Part shown: positions 1-6,984 of the stretch, piece after piece | How positions within the stretch are numbered: the first letter of the stretch is position 1 | How the letters are laid out: the number at the start of each line of letters is the position of its first letter | Virus record (IMG/VR): IMGVR_UViG_3300034198_015460 | Location: 1 to 64,000 of that record | Source of the DNA: a virus | Reading direction: 5' to 3' (one strand) | Length of the DNA: 64,000 bases | The notes under the pieces: model-generated | What the model was told of the DNA's origin: nothing | What the model saw: the letters and a program-made list of their open reading frames with translations, nothing else | The model's database searches: none | Program-made: the position numbers and the translations under genes

Positions 1-70
1 AATTGGCTCGAATGAAGTTTGAAATCACGACGACCGGGTAATTCCCAATCGTATTCAAATCTTACACTGG

Positions 71-78
71 TATTTATA
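71..78 (-). promoter_or_regulatory. T4-type late promoter octamer (possible)
   Basis: Minus-strand TATAAATA directly after the encoded CCA end of the last tRNA. It would drive whatever gene lies left of the window. The remaining 70 nt to the edge contain no ATG start, so its target cannot be seen. A match of this length can occur by chance in AT-rich DNA. Confidence 0.35.
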
Positions 79-79
79 T

Positions 80-157
80 TGGTGCCCCAAACGAGACTCG
101 AACTCGCATCTCACAGGTTGAAAGCCTGTTGCTCTATTCCAATTAAGCTATTGGGGC
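80..157 (-). tRNA. tRNA-Glu (UUC)
   Basis: Read on the minus strand this folds as a complete cloverleaf. The acceptor stem GCCCCAA/TTGGGGC is fully paired, the anticodon stem is ACAGG/CCTGT with loop CTTTCAA (anticodon TTC, reading GAA), and the T arm has loop TTCGAGT. The 3' CCA is encoded. It is the last gene of the cluster in the direction of transcription and one of two Glu(UUC) genes here. The two differ in sequence and in discriminator base (A here), so they are not a recent duplication. Confidence 0.93.
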
Positions 158-164
158 TTAATTG

Positions 165-296
165 CCCGACTCACTACGTATTGGGTTAGGACTTGTCGAG
201 TGTAAGGAATCTCGACCAACACCAGCATCAAAGACCAAAGCCCTGTAAACCATGGGTGGGTTTATCGGTTTTACCAACAGTCATTTTGAAGTCGGG
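165..296 (-). ncRNA. structured non-coding RNA candidate between tRNAs
   Basis: This 130-nt stretch lies between tRNA-Glu and tRNA-Thr and is too structured for plain spacer. A 6-bp closing stem pairs GTCGGG (plus strand 291-296) with CCCGAC (165-170). Inside are a 6-bp hairpin (GTCGAG 195-200 with CTCGAC 211-216, 10-nt loop) and a 5-bp hairpin (247-251 with 259-263). The closing stem is acceptor-like, but there is no anticodon arm or normal T loop. It could be a small RNA processed with the tRNA transcript or a heavily inserted former tRNA. No promoter is seen directly upstream. Confidence 0.4.
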
Positions 297-327
297 TACC
301 CCATTTGCTCCGACTAGTCTTTGAAAA

Positions 328-402
328 TGGTGCCCACGGAGAGATTTGAACTCCCAACCTACTGATTACAAATCAGTTGCACTACCGTTGTGCTACATGG
401 GC
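328..402 (-). tRNA. tRNA-Thr (UGU)
   Basis: Minus-strand cloverleaf with acceptor GCCCATG/CGTGGGC (one G-T pair), anticodon stem ACTGA/TCAGT and loop TTTGTAA, giving anticodon TGT (reads ACA). The T loop is TTCAAAT, the discriminator is A and the CCA end is encoded. Only a few bases separate it from tRNA-Asn, so both are probably cut from one precursor. Confidence 0.93.
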
Positions 403-405
403 AAA

Positions 406-481
<76 letters not shown>

Positions 482-486
482 ATAAT

Positions 487-564
487 TGGTAGCGAGGGTA
501 GGATTCGAACCTACGACCTTCTGGGTATGAACCAGACGAGCTAACCAGACTGATCTACCCGTCC
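487..564 (-). tRNA. tRNA-Met (CAU) with mismatched acceptor stem
   Basis: The anticodon arm TCTGG-TTCATAC-CCAGA gives anticodon CAT. The D region and the AAGGTCG stretch after the anticodon arm resemble bacterial initiator tRNA, but the three G-C pairs typical of initiator anticodon stems are not all present. The T arm is perfect and CCA is encoded. The acceptor stem is poor: GGACGGG against CCTCGCT leaves two mismatches and two G-T pairs, and the D stem has one further mismatch. It may be initiator-like, elongator, a lysidine-modified Ile2 tRNA, or decaying. Confidence 0.75.
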
Positions 565-575
565 GTATATGAATA

Positions 576-647
576 TCATCGTATAGGATTTGCACCTATC
601 TCTCATCTCATTCCGCAGATGTGTCCTAACTTATAGACGAACGATGA
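576..647 (-). tRNA. degenerate tRNA-like gene, isotype unresolved
   Basis: The acceptor stem TCATCGT/ACGATGA is fully paired and extends to 9 bp. There is a short D stem, and a T arm ATAGG/CCTAT whose loop TGCAAAT has G instead of the near-universal T at position 55. The anticodon arm folds two ways. With a 7-nt loop CTGCGGA it gives anticodon GCG (Arg) and one stem mismatch. With stem CATCT/AGATG the loop has 8 nt. No CCA is encoded, unlike the other tRNAs here. It may be a diverged tRNA, a pseudo-tRNA or a tRNA mimic. Confidence 0.45.
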
Positions 648-667
648 TAACTGTATTCTTTACACCT

Positions 668-770
668 TATCGGTTTAGCCCTTTAGCTAATGAAGTCAGC
701 AATCCGATATTCGCAAGCATTCCCTTCTGTTAGTCTTGCTAGGTCTCTCCTGCGTATCTAGAAAGCAGGA
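668..770 (-). ncRNA. structured non-coding RNA candidate 2
   Basis: The interval between the degenerate tRNA-like gene and tRNA-Glu has no cloverleaf but contains three consecutive hairpins: TCCTGC/GCAGGA (748-753 with 765-770), GCAAG/CTTGC (713-717 with 735-739) and TATCGG/CCGATA (668-673 with 704-709). No ORF or tRNA arm consensus is visible. It resembles the other structured spacer in this cluster in size and position but not in sequence. It could be a small RNA or processing structures in the polycistronic precursor. Confidence 0.35.
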
Positions 771-775
771 TAATT

Positions 776-853
776 TGGCGCTCCGCGTCGGACTCGAACC
801 GACATTGCACTCATTGAAAGCGAGGGTTCCTATTCCAATTAGAAGAACGGAGC
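776..853 (-). tRNA. tRNA-Glu (UUC), second copy
   Basis: Minus-strand cloverleaf with acceptor GCTCCGT/GCGGAGC (one G-T pair), loop CTTTCAA with anticodon TTC, T loop TTCGAGT, discriminator G and encoded CCA. The anticodon stem is weak, with one mismatch and one wobble pair. The D arm and discriminator G match the bacterial tRNA-Glu pattern better than the copy at the left end of the cluster. The 50 nt between it and tRNA-Ile hold only a weak hairpin. Confidence 0.85.
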
Positions 854-904
854 AAAACTTCGGACCCGTAACTTGTTAAGACGCCACGGAGTCACGGGCG
901 CAAA

Positions 905-978
905 TGGTTGTCCCTACTGGTATCGATCCAGTGTCTCCGTCTTATCAGGACGATGCTCTGCCTCTGAGCTACCGGTCC
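905..978 (-). tRNA. tRNA-Ile (GAU) with mismatched acceptor stem
   Basis: First tRNA of the cluster in transcription order. The D arm (TAGCTCAG, GAGC), the anticodon arm with loop CTGATAA (anticodon GAT) and the T arm ACTGG-ATCGATA-CCAGT are normal, and CCA is encoded. The acceptor stem pairs at only three of seven positions (GGACCGG against AGGGACA). The 5' strand starts GGAC, as in the equally mispaired tRNA-Met of this cluster. Either the gene is decaying or the 5' strand has been replaced. Confidence 0.75.
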
Positions 979-985
979 AGAATCT

Positions 986-1001
986 GGGAGCTTTCGCTCC
1001 C
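986..1001. terminator. GC-rich hairpin between first CDS and tRNA cluster
   Basis: A perfect 6-bp stem GGGAGC/GCTCCC with a 4-nt loop, which is GAAA (a stable GNRA loop) on the minus strand. It lies just after the stop codon of the neighbouring small gene. No U-run follows on the minus strand and only a weak T-rich stretch on the plus strand. An RNA processing or stability element is as likely as a terminator. Confidence 0.4.
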
Positions 1002-1006
1002 TTATT

Positions 1007-1264
1007 TTAGCGAGAAGAAGCTAGTGCCTTATAACCAGCAGCAATAACTTCACGAGAAGGCTGACCAAGGAAATACTTATTAGTCACGCGACCCTTTGAG
1101 TCAACACATTCACGCTGATTGATAGGCCAACCAGACATACGAAGCTGATAAACAGCATCATATGGATTTGCAATACTAAACCGAGAACGGATTTGCTTTG
1201 CTGTTAGCCAATCGCCCTTAACAACTAGGGCATCGAATACACGCTTCGCTTGATTTGTCATCAT
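1007..1264 (-). CDS. small protein with possible helix-turn-helix
   Basis: About 85 residues. The start is the ATG at 1264, followed directly by a second ATG, because AAGGAG lies about 9 nt upstream; the longer open frame has no such site and overlaps the next small gene. The N-terminal half (AKRVFDALVVKGDWLTAKQI) followed by SRFSIANPYDAVYQLRMSGW looks like a winged-helix or HTH layout, with a short basic tail. It could be a small DNA-binding regulator or a conserved T4-like hypothetical. It is the last gene before the tRNA cluster. Confidence 0.7.
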   Translation of the reverse strand: MMTNQAKRVFDALVVKGDWLTAKQIRSRFSIANPYDAVYQLRMSGWPINQRECVDSKGRVTNKYFLGQPSREVIAAGYKALASSR

Positions 1265-1283
1265 ATTTTCATACTCCTTTAAA

Positions 1284-1463
1284 TTATAAAATATCAACAA
1301 GTCTACCGTTAGTATCCACTGCACGAATTCTCCGTTCCGGAAAGTTTTCTTGCAGCTCACGCATTGCAGAAGAAACCATAAAACTATTGTTAATAGTTCT
1401 CCGATAAGTCCTCCACAAACCAGAAGAATCCAAAGATTGAATATCGATCATATCTTCCATCAT
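1284..1463 (-). CDS. hypothetical 59-residue protein
   Basis: Short gene with an excellent ribosome site (GGAGGA about 5 nt before ATGATG) and an early-type promoter just upstream. The product is 59 residues. It has an acidic start (MMEDMIDIQ), a basic middle (WRTYRRT) and an ELQENFPERRIRAVDTNGR segment near the end. No known domain is recognised. It ends just before the next small gene, so the two are probably translated from one message. Confidence 0.7.
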   Translation of the reverse strand: MMEDMIDIQSLDSSGLWRTYRRTINNSFMVSSAMRELQENFPERRIRAVDTNGRLVDIL

Positions 1464-1490
1464 TGTATCCTCCTCAATTTCAACACCATT

Positions 1491-1519
1491 AGTATAGCCT
1501 ATAATTTGGTCTAGGTCAA
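1491..1519 (-). promoter_or_regulatory. early-type sigma70 promoter
   Basis: Minus-strand TTGACC (1514-1519), exactly 17 bp, then TATACT (1491-1496). It lies about 28 nt upstream of the 59-residue gene and would also serve the following small gene and possibly the tRNA cluster. It overlaps the end of the preceding coding region. Confidence 0.75.
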
Positions 1520-1705
1520 GCTTTTATTGAAGGCTTCTTCAATTTTTTTCTTGAGATTTTCTTTTTCTTCTTCTATCTTTTTGTTTAGCTGCAAACAAGC
1601 TCTGTAGTTTGAAGATATTTTCTTTTCTATCAACATCTCTGCTTTTAAACCTGTTAAGAAATCAATAGACTCAACAATCTCATTTATCAGCTGCTTCGAT
1701 ATCAT
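1511..1705 (-). CDS. small coiled-coil protein
   Basis: A 64-residue, Lys/Glu-rich, mainly helical protein. Its C-terminal half (KKIEEEKENLKKKIEEAF) should form a coiled coil. The start overlaps the end of the previous gene by 26 nt and a G-rich stretch precedes it, suggesting translational coupling. No family recognised. The compact packing between regA and the tRNAs supports it as real. Confidence 0.6.
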   Translation of the reverse strand: MISKQLINEIVESIDFLTGLKAEMLIEKKISSNYRACLQLNKKIEEEKENLKKKIEEAFNKSLT

Positions 1706-2036
1706 CCAAACCCCCCAAATCTAGATTATCAACGATTATATATTTTGAATCTTTATCAATGTTTGAATAGGCTTCAAGAATATGTCTAACTTGAAACAGT
1801 TGTTTCATAACTATAGCTATAGTGTCTTGGACAATTTTATCGTTTTTTCCATCTTGTAGATCTGTAAGAGCAGAATCTAGATTTGAGTCCACAGCTCTAT
1901 CAATTTGAATTTTAAACAATTTGCCTTGATTGTCTAAGGTTTCTTGAGTTTCTAATTCTGGAAACAGAATACTTTTTATTTTTTCCAGTCTGATTTCATC
2001 TGGAGTCTTATCTCTTTTTTTTAACCAAGAAAACAT
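1680..2036 (-). CDS. hypothetical protein downstream of regA
   Basis: A 118-residue acidic protein, predicted helical throughout, with an LxxLKK-type basic start (MFSWLKKRDKTPDEIRLEKI) and an acidic tail (DNLDLGGLDDIEAADK). No signal peptide or known motif. It follows regA with a short gap and overlaps the next gene, so it belongs to the clamp-loader/regA operon. Function unknown. Confidence 0.65.
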   Translation of the reverse strand: MFSWLKKRDKTPDEIRLEKIKSILFPELETQETLDNQGKLFKIQIDRAVDSNLDSALTDLQDGKNDKIVQDTIAIVMKQLFQVRHILEAYSNIDKDSKYIIVDNLDLGGLDDIEAADK

Positions 2037-2053
2037 AATATAAACCCTTCAAA

Positions 2054-2446
2054 TTATTTCTTTTTACGACCCATATTATATTTGGTTTCTAGAATCCACT
2101 CAATTTTTTCTTTATGGTTAAGAATTTTAATTTGATTCATTGATGCCAGAGGAGAACTAATTTCTTCCGAATTGACAACTGTCAATAAACCCCATTCTTT
2201 TAACAATTCAACAATTTTGTTTCGCCTTGCTTTATCTTCTTCGGTAAAATTAGAAGGTTTACCATCAATAGCAAACATTTCTTTAAAATGAACAATATAA
2301 TATTTCCCTTGTTTATGGAAAATATGGCATGATTGGAATAATCTTTTCTCTTTTCTTGAAGCAACACCAATTCTAGTTAATGTTTCTTTAATTTTTAAGA
2401 AATCTTCCTCCTCTGCAATCTTCACTTCGATTAAATTTTCTATCAT
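2054..2446 (-). CDS. regA: RegA translational repressor
   Basis: A 130-residue homologue of T4 RegA, which binds the start regions of many early phage mRNAs and blocks their translation. Family-specific stretches are the N-terminal EDFLKIKETLTRIGVAS, then CHIFHKQGKYYIVHFKEMF, and a TEEDKARRNKIVELLKEWGL segment. All align by eye with the T4 protein (122 residues). It has a short extra KYNMGRKKK basic tail. The ATG overlaps the stop of gene 62, so the order 45-44-62-regA is as in T4. Confidence 0.95.
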   Translation of the reverse strand: MIENLIEVKIAEEEDFLKIKETLTRIGVASRKEKRLFQSCHIFHKQGKYYIVHFKEMFAIDGKPSNFTEEDKARRNKIVELLKEWGLLTVVNSEEISSPLASMNQIKILNHKEKIEWILETKYNMGRKKK

Positions 2447-2928
2447 TTAACCCCACCTTTTTCTTGTTTTTTTCTAATAAACTCAATCTGTTCCTTTGTA
2501 AGAATTTTTAGAACTTCTTTGCTTCTCACAATATTGTATTTATAATATTCTGAAATTAGTTCTATTAATTTTTCTTCTTCTTTACGCCGGTCCAGTTCTT
2601 CCTGGGGTGTCTTTTTACTGAAGCGTTTATGTTTACGAACAGAATAAAAAAGATAATCGTATTGCATCTGGAACGGAAGATGATACATCATATTAACAAT
2701 ATTAGCATCAAATACCGTTTCTGGGTAATTAGATAGGATATTATTTGTTCTCCAAGGATTATATTTCTCATCTTGATCGGAAAGGATCAAACGCTCCTTT
2801 CCGGTATTGATGCTGTTTTCGTACCTCCAATCATATCTTTTATCTGTTGTTTGTTTCTTTTCTACAGAAGGCTCTTCTCGATCTTCAAGAAGAACATTAA
2901 CAAATTTCTTTTTTACAGGAACTCGCAT
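2443..2928 (-). CDS. 62: clamp loader small subunit (gp62)
   Basis: A 161-residue protein between gene 44 and regA, the T4 position of gene 62. The gp62 family is poorly conserved, but the pattern of a YPETVFDANIVNMM segment followed by YDYLFYSVRKHKRFSK matches T4 gp62 (SQFPE..., NYLMAAVPRGKRYGK). The product partners gp44 in the ATP-driven complex that loads the gp45 clamp. It overlaps gene 44 by 16 nt and regA by 4 nt. Slightly shorter than the T4 protein (187). Confidence 0.85.
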   Translation of the reverse strand: MRVPVKKKFVNVLLEDREEPSVEKKQTTDKRYDWRYENSINTGKERLILSDQDEKYNPWRTNNILSNYPETVFDANIVNMMYHLPFQMQYDYLFYSVRKHKRFSKKTPQEELDRRKEEEKLIELISEYYKYNIVRSKEVLKILTKEQIEFIRKKQEKGGVK

Positions 2929-3851
2929 TCTTGCATTACCTTCAGGAGAAAAGCTACAAAATTAATCTCTTGATTGGCCACAAACGCATTTTGATATTGA
3001 TATGTAGCAACCTCAAGAATCAAAACGGGAACGCTTGATTTTGCAAAATAGTCATATGCAGTTTCGTAGAACTCTGTATATAGATCAGAAACATCTGAAT
3101 CCATATTGTTCTTGACCCATTTACGAACTTCTGTTAGATTTTTATCCTTCATGAATTGAATCAATTCCTTAAGATTAGTTTCTCGCATATTAGCAAGAAT
3201 ACCAGAATCGATCTTACCGGTGGCTGAATATCTCTGAAGCTCATTGATAACACGGCGCCAATCTGGAAAATATTTATTGATTAGTTCCGCTACTACAGGC
3301 TTTTCATATTGGACGTTTTCTTTGTCGAGAATATAGAGAATTCTCTTCATAAATTGGGAAGCTAACTTCGCCATGTCCTTTTTTGAAATATTAAAATCAA
3401 TAACAGAACACCTAGAATGTAGGGGCGAGATTAGCTTATTCTTATAATTACAAGTCAGAATAAACCCACAATTCCGAGAAAACTCCTCCATAAAATTGCG
3501 AAGAGCAGGTTGTGTTGAGTTTGGATTAAGGTAATCCGCCTCGTCAAGAATTACATATTTACGACCACCAGAAAGGGAAACGCTCGAGGCGAAAGTTTGA
3601 ATTTCATTCCTAAGCGTATCAATGTTTCTATCTTTTGAACCGTTGATGATGATATAATCACAACCAATTTGTTCTAACATAGCACGAGCAACTGTGGTTT
3701 TACCCACACCTGCAGAGCCAGTCAAAAGGAGATTTGGAATATTTTTCTGATCGACAAATTGTTGAAACACAACTTTCAAATTTGTAGGAAGAATAGTATC
3801 TTCAATAGTTTTTGGCCTATAAACTTCAACCCAAAGAAAATCTTCAATCAT
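2913..3851 (-). CDS. 44: clamp loader ATPase (gp44)
   Basis: A 312-residue AAA+ ATPase, close to T4 gp44 (319). Visible motifs are Walker A GSAGVGKTT at 45-53, Walker B VILDEAD at 100-106 and the arginine-finger SRC at 146-148, followed by a helical collar domain. With gp62 it opens and loads the gp45 clamp onto primer-template DNA. The start is supported by GGAG 8 nt upstream. An intrinsic terminator lies between genes 45 and 44 and may set their expression ratio. Confidence 0.97.
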   Translation of the reverse strand: MIEDFLWVEVYRPKTIEDTILPTNLKVVFQQFVDQKNIPNLLLTGSAGVGKTTVARAMLEQIGCDYIIINGSKDRNIDTLRNEIQTFASSVSLSGGRKYVILDEADYLNPNSTQPALRNFMEEFSRNCGFILTCNYKNKLISPLHSRCSVIDFNISKKDMAKLASQFMKRILYILDKENVQYEKPVVAELINKYFPDWRRVINELQRYSATGKIDSGILANMRETNLKELIQFMKDKNLTEVRKWVKNNMDSDVSDLYTEFYETAYDYFAKSSVPVLILEVATYQYQNAFVANQEINFVAFLLKVMQECEFL

Positions 3852-3866
3852 TTTATATCTCCATAA

Positions 3867-3893
3867 CGAAAAGAAATGGGGGAATTACCCCCA
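3867..3893 (-). terminator. intrinsic terminator/attenuator between 45 and 44
   Basis: Minus-strand stem TGGGGG/CCCCCA (3888-3893 with 3877-3882), 5-nt loop, followed by TTTCTTTT. It sits in the 46-nt gap after gene 45. Because gene 44 lacks an obvious own promoter, partial read-through would make more clamp than loader, which fits their roles. Confidence 0.75.
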
Positions 3894-3897
3894 CATA

Positions 3898-4551
3898 TTA
3901 AAATTCAGAGTTGCTTTCTACTGCAATCCAGTATTCAGCTTCCTTTCCAACAAAATGTGAAATTCCCCTAGAACAAATAGATACCTGATAATCACCAGGA
4001 AGAATTTTAATATTGTCAGATTTAAAAATCGCTTTGAAAATTTTGTCAGTTTCTCCAATATCGATTGAAAAATAATCTTCTGTAGTATTTTTAGTATCTG
4101 CTGCTTGTAGAGCAATAACATTTTCAGCTCCAAGAATAACCAGTTCTGGCAAACCAAGAACTCCAAGAGCTTTTTCAACATCCTTTAGATGATCGTTTGA
4201 TAGAAAAAACGAGGCATCAATTGATGGGAGAACTAGATCTTTTTCTGGAGACTTTTTAATTGTGCTTTCGTCAGCATAAGCATAATTTGTTGTCCTTTTT
4301 CCATCTGTAATCTTAACAGATTTTTCCCCAAAAATTAGCTCTGGATCGGAAAAAAGACTTAGGATTGAAATGAACCGATCTAAATTATAGATAGCAAAAC
4401 GATTAGGAAATGCAGTGCTAACTACTGCCTTTGCCATGATTGTTTTTGCTGGAGAAATAGTTTTAATCACATTTCCTTCTTCAATCAAGATAGAAGGATT
4501 AATTTTCGCGAAATTCTTTAGAACATTGATAGTGTTTGTGTCGATTTTCAT
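3898..4551 (-). CDS. 45: sliding clamp (gp45)
   Basis: A 217-residue DNA polymerase processivity clamp. It starts MKIDTNTINVLKNFAKIN, much like T4 gp45 (228), keeps the FAIYNLDRFISILSLF segment and ends with YWIAVESNSEF, close to the T4 terminus. In T4 the trimeric clamp also tethers gp55/gp33-bearing RNA polymerase for late transcription; a gp55 gene is present in this window. It follows the glycosyltransferase gene after 15 nt. Confidence 0.95.
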   Translation of the reverse strand: MKIDTNTINVLKNFAKINPSILIEEGNVIKTISPAKTIMAKAVVSTAFPNRFAIYNLDRFISILSLFSDPELIFGEKSVKITDGKRTTNYAYADESTIKKSPEKDLVLPSIDASFFLSNDHLKDVEKALGVLGLPELVILGAENVIALQAADTKNTTEDYFSIDIGETDKIFKAIFKSDNIKILPGDYQVSICSRGISHFVGKEAEYWIAVESNSEF

Positions 4552-4566
4552 AATATATCTCCTAGT

Positions 4567-5418
4567 TTATTTTCTTTTACCACCAAGTTGAGAAGGATCG
4601 GCTGTGGCGGAAACGCCGATAGAAGCCAAGTCTGCCAGAGAACCACCAAAGATATAGCTACCAACGTGATTCATTTTCATCCAAGGACATAGCCAAGTAC
4701 GTAGTCCAATTTCTTGTGCTTTTTGACAGAACCAATAATCTTCTGATAGATAACGCTTTGATACTGGATCAACTTCTGCCTGAAAGAACATCATAATTTC
4801 ACGCGAACCATCAAAATGTTCTGTGCGAACGTGATCTGGTTTGTACATATACTGTTGATATGAATCAAAGAATTTCTGCATAGCGTTCTTTGTTACCATC
4901 ATGAATCCAGTACCAATTTCAAGAACTTCACAAGGATCGCTGATGGCGATTTGAGATTGACCTGATTTGGGATTAAAAACATAATCACCAACAAAACGCT
5001 CAAGAACATTTGGGTCTTGGTCTGCAATACCCTTATCTACAGCAACTTTAATTTTTTCCCATGAAATACATTTTTTAGGATATGGACCACCAATAATATC
5101 ATATTTCTCTGGTTCCATAGTTTGTAGAGCCATTAGTGCAATGACATCTTGTGCATTGAATCCAATGTCAGAATCGATAAACATTAGATGTGTTGCATCA
5201 GAACGCATAAACTCATCACAACAATAATTTCGAGCACGAGTAATCAGTGATTCATTAAAGAGAAAATAGAATTGTAGTGGAATACCATATTGAGCACATG
5301 TGGCTGATAGATCAGAAATAGACCTAGCAAACATACCAGCACATTGACCACCATACATTGGGGTCGCCACAAACAATTTACCTTTTCTTAGTTCTTCTAC
5401 AGATACATTAATTTCCAT
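4567..5418 (-). CDS. glycosyltransferase, GT-A fold
   Basis: A 283-residue protein with a nucleotide-sugar-type N-terminus (LFVATPMYGG), a donor-loop segment ESLITRARNYCCDEFM and a metal-binding MFIDSDIGF (DxD-type) at about 79-87. The C-terminal half has SEDYWFCQKAQEIG and CPWMKMNHVGSY, typical of acceptor and catalytic loops. No membrane segment. It lies between clamp gene 45 and the base-modification-like block. It may glucosylate DNA bases, as in T-even phages, but a cell-surface or virion target cannot be excluded. Similar enzymes occur in marine T4-like phages. Confidence 0.8.
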   Translation of the reverse strand: MEINVSVEELRKGKLFVATPMYGGQCAGMFARSISDLSATCAQYGIPLQFYFLFNESLITRARNYCCDEFMRSDATHLMFIDSDIGFNAQDVIALMALQTMEPEKYDIIGGPYPKKCISWEKIKVAVDKGIADQDPNVLERFVGDYVFNPKSGQSQIAISDPCEVLEIGTGFMMVTKNAMQKFFDSYQQYMYKPDHVRTEHFDGSREIMMFFQAEVDPVSKRYLSEDYWFCQKAQEIGLRTWLCPWMKMNHVGSYIFGGSLADLASIGVSATADPSQLGGKRK

Positions 5419-5462
5419 CTTTTAATCATCCTTTGTAATTGTGTATAAGTCAAGCTTTTTAT

Positions 5463-5996
5463 TTATCCAATCATAGAACAAATTTTGTTGAAAACTACTT
5501 CTTGATCGGAAAAATTATTATTGTCAAATTTGTCTACACTAAACATCAAAACGAAATTTGATAAAATATTAGATATTTTGCTTTCTCGGCCAGCTAGCCA
5601 AGTTTCGTTTTGTTCGCTGCCTCGTTCTTTGTATCGCTCTTGGCGAACTGGTTTATCTGTTCGTAGATAGATAATCTGCAATTCGTATTTATCCAAACAG
5701 TCTTCCAGAAAAGAAGCTGTGAATAATCTATCTCCCTCGTAAAGAACAATAGAATCTTTTGGTAAAGTCTCAAGGAATTTAATAGCTTCTGGTTGCACAG
5801 CCATACTCATGCGATCTGTTCCTTGGGCGTATCCACCTTCTTCATATTTACCTAATACGTAAATATTGTTATGCTGTAGATAAGGCACCAGTTTTACTGA
5901 TTCATATTTGGGTAACATATTATATTTTTCAATAATTTTCTTCATAAGAGTGGTTTTACCACACCCTGGTTCTCCACCAATTGCAATTACAAGCAT
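5463..5996 (-). CDS. P-loop kinase, candidate 5-hydroxymethyluracil DNA kinase
   Basis: About 177 residues from the ATG at 5996, which has GGAG 8 nt upstream and lies 1 nt after the stop of the preceding gene. Walker A is GEPGCGKTT near the N-terminus. A Walker B-like IVLYEGDRLF and a YAQGTDRMSMAVQPEA segment (substrate-loop candidate) follow, then a LID-like RTDKPVRQERYKERG. The size suits a nucleotide or nucleic-acid kinase. Coupling to an aGPT-PPlase-like gene and a TET/JBP oxygenase upstream suggests phosphorylation of 5-hydroxymethylpyrimidine in DNA. A deoxynucleotide kinase is the main alternative. Confidence 0.65.
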   Translation of the reverse strand: MLVIAIGGEPGCGKTTLMKKIIEKYNMLPKYESVKLVPYLQHNNIYVLGKYEEGGYAQGTDRMSMAVQPEAIKFLETLPKDSIVLYEGDRLFTASFLEDCLDKYELQIIYLRTDKPVRQERYKERGSEQNETWLAGRESKISNILSNFVLMFSVDKFDNNNFSDQEVVFNKICSMIG

Positions 5997-5997
5997 T

Positions 5998-6984
5998 TCA
6001 ATTCTCCAAATATGCCAATAAATCATTATTGAAGTCGTTTTTTTGGAACAACCCTGTAGCGTCTAGTATATTTTTGTTGAGGTATAGAGACATTTTACTA
6101 TTGTTTATGCTATTAGTCAACAACTTTTTTTCTAAACTTTCGTTTCTAAAATCCCAAAGAGGTTGCCAATCAATTCCATCCCAATTATCTTTTTCACAGG
6201 CTTTAATTTCTTCGGCTTGTCTATCTAGATAATATCCCAAATACCTTCCATGAGATACTCTAAAAAGCTTCTTGAAACTACAAAGAACTGTTTCCATATC
6301 AAAGTAATCAGTATTAGGATACTCTTTCTTGACCTCTTCAAGAATATAATAAGCCTGACCGTCTAGGTATTCTATTTCTTTATTGTTTAATTTTTTATCA
6401 TACCATTCATCAAGACCAAGAGCCATGACAAGACCGTTACGATGTGAACGACTGCCTTCGTGATCATCTAACATCAAATGAGATGGTTCTATGGGCAAGT
6501 TACAACATTGTTTTAATGTTTGTAAATAAAACCAAGTTGAATAACGACCAAATTTGTGAAATTTGTTTTTTACTTCTTGCCAAAGTAAATCAAAATTCTC
6601 TTTTACTGATCCTTGGAGGAATTCCGCAAAAGCTTCTGATTGAGAACTATCACCAACCCATTGTTTGTAACTTTCGAACTGCTTTGGAAGATGACCTTTG
6701 TTCCATTTGGTGTCAGTTTGATAACGGAGCCGTTTGTAATTGTTATTGTTCCATTCGCGGAGTCTTTCGATTCCGACGAGTTCCATATCTGGGAATTCAT
6801 TCCATATCACCCATGTAGTTGGAAAATAATATGTTGTTCCATAAATCCAAGCAATCCATAATTTTTGCTCGATATTGTGTTCAAATCTTTCAAAAAGATA
6901 ATTTGTCATATGTATAGCTGGATCGCAGTCCCTTATTTCAAGGGACCACTTATACCAATTTATAAAATCTTTTTTACGATTCAT
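5998..6984 (-). CDS. amino acid:DNA transferase / aGPT-PPlase-like protein
   Basis: A 328-residue, mostly helical protein without signal or membrane segments. Conserved-looking blocks are WIYGTTYYFPTTWVIWNEFP, RYQTDTKWNKGHLP, HKFGRYSTWFYLQ, DDHEGSRSHRNGL and a late CSFKKLFRVSHGRYLGYYLDRQ. From memory this resembles helical proteins that accompany 5-hydroxymethyluracil kinases and were predicted to replace the (pyro)phosphate on the base with an amino acid or polyamine. It is directly coupled to the P-loop kinase gene (stop and start 1 nt apart) and overlaps the upstream GIY-YIG gene by 11 nt. The family assignment is not certain. Confidence 0.5.
   Translation of the reverse strand: MNRKKDFINWYKWSLEIRDCDPAIHMTNYLFERFEHNIEQKLWIAWIYGTTYYFPTTWVIWNEFPDMELVGIERLREWNNNNYKRLRYQTDTKWNKGHLPKQFESYKQWVGDSSQSEAFAEFLQGSVKENFDLLWQEVKNKFHKFGRYSTWFYLQTLKQCCNLPIEPSHLMLDDHEGSRSHRNGLVMALGLDEWYDKKLNNKEIEYLDGQAYYILEEVKKEYPNTDYFDMETVLCSFKKLFRVSHGRYLGYYLDRQAEEIKACEKDNWDGIDWQPLWDFRNESLEKKLLTNSINNSKMSLYLNKNILDATGLFQKNDFNNDLLAYLEN

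Noticed and set aside
855-904. Truncated tRNA between tRNA-Ile and tRNA-Glu
   Set aside because: Only a 5-bp stem (CCCGT/ACGGG) can be drawn; no arm with tRNA consensus.
2537-2544. Late promoter octamer inside gene 62
   Set aside because: No gene start follows at the usual distance; expected by chance in AT-rich sequence.
5425-5453. Promoter before the glycosyltransferase (TTGACT at 5448-5453)
   Set aside because: The hexamer 17 bp downstream is GATGAT, a poor -10 box. Alternative registers are equally weak.
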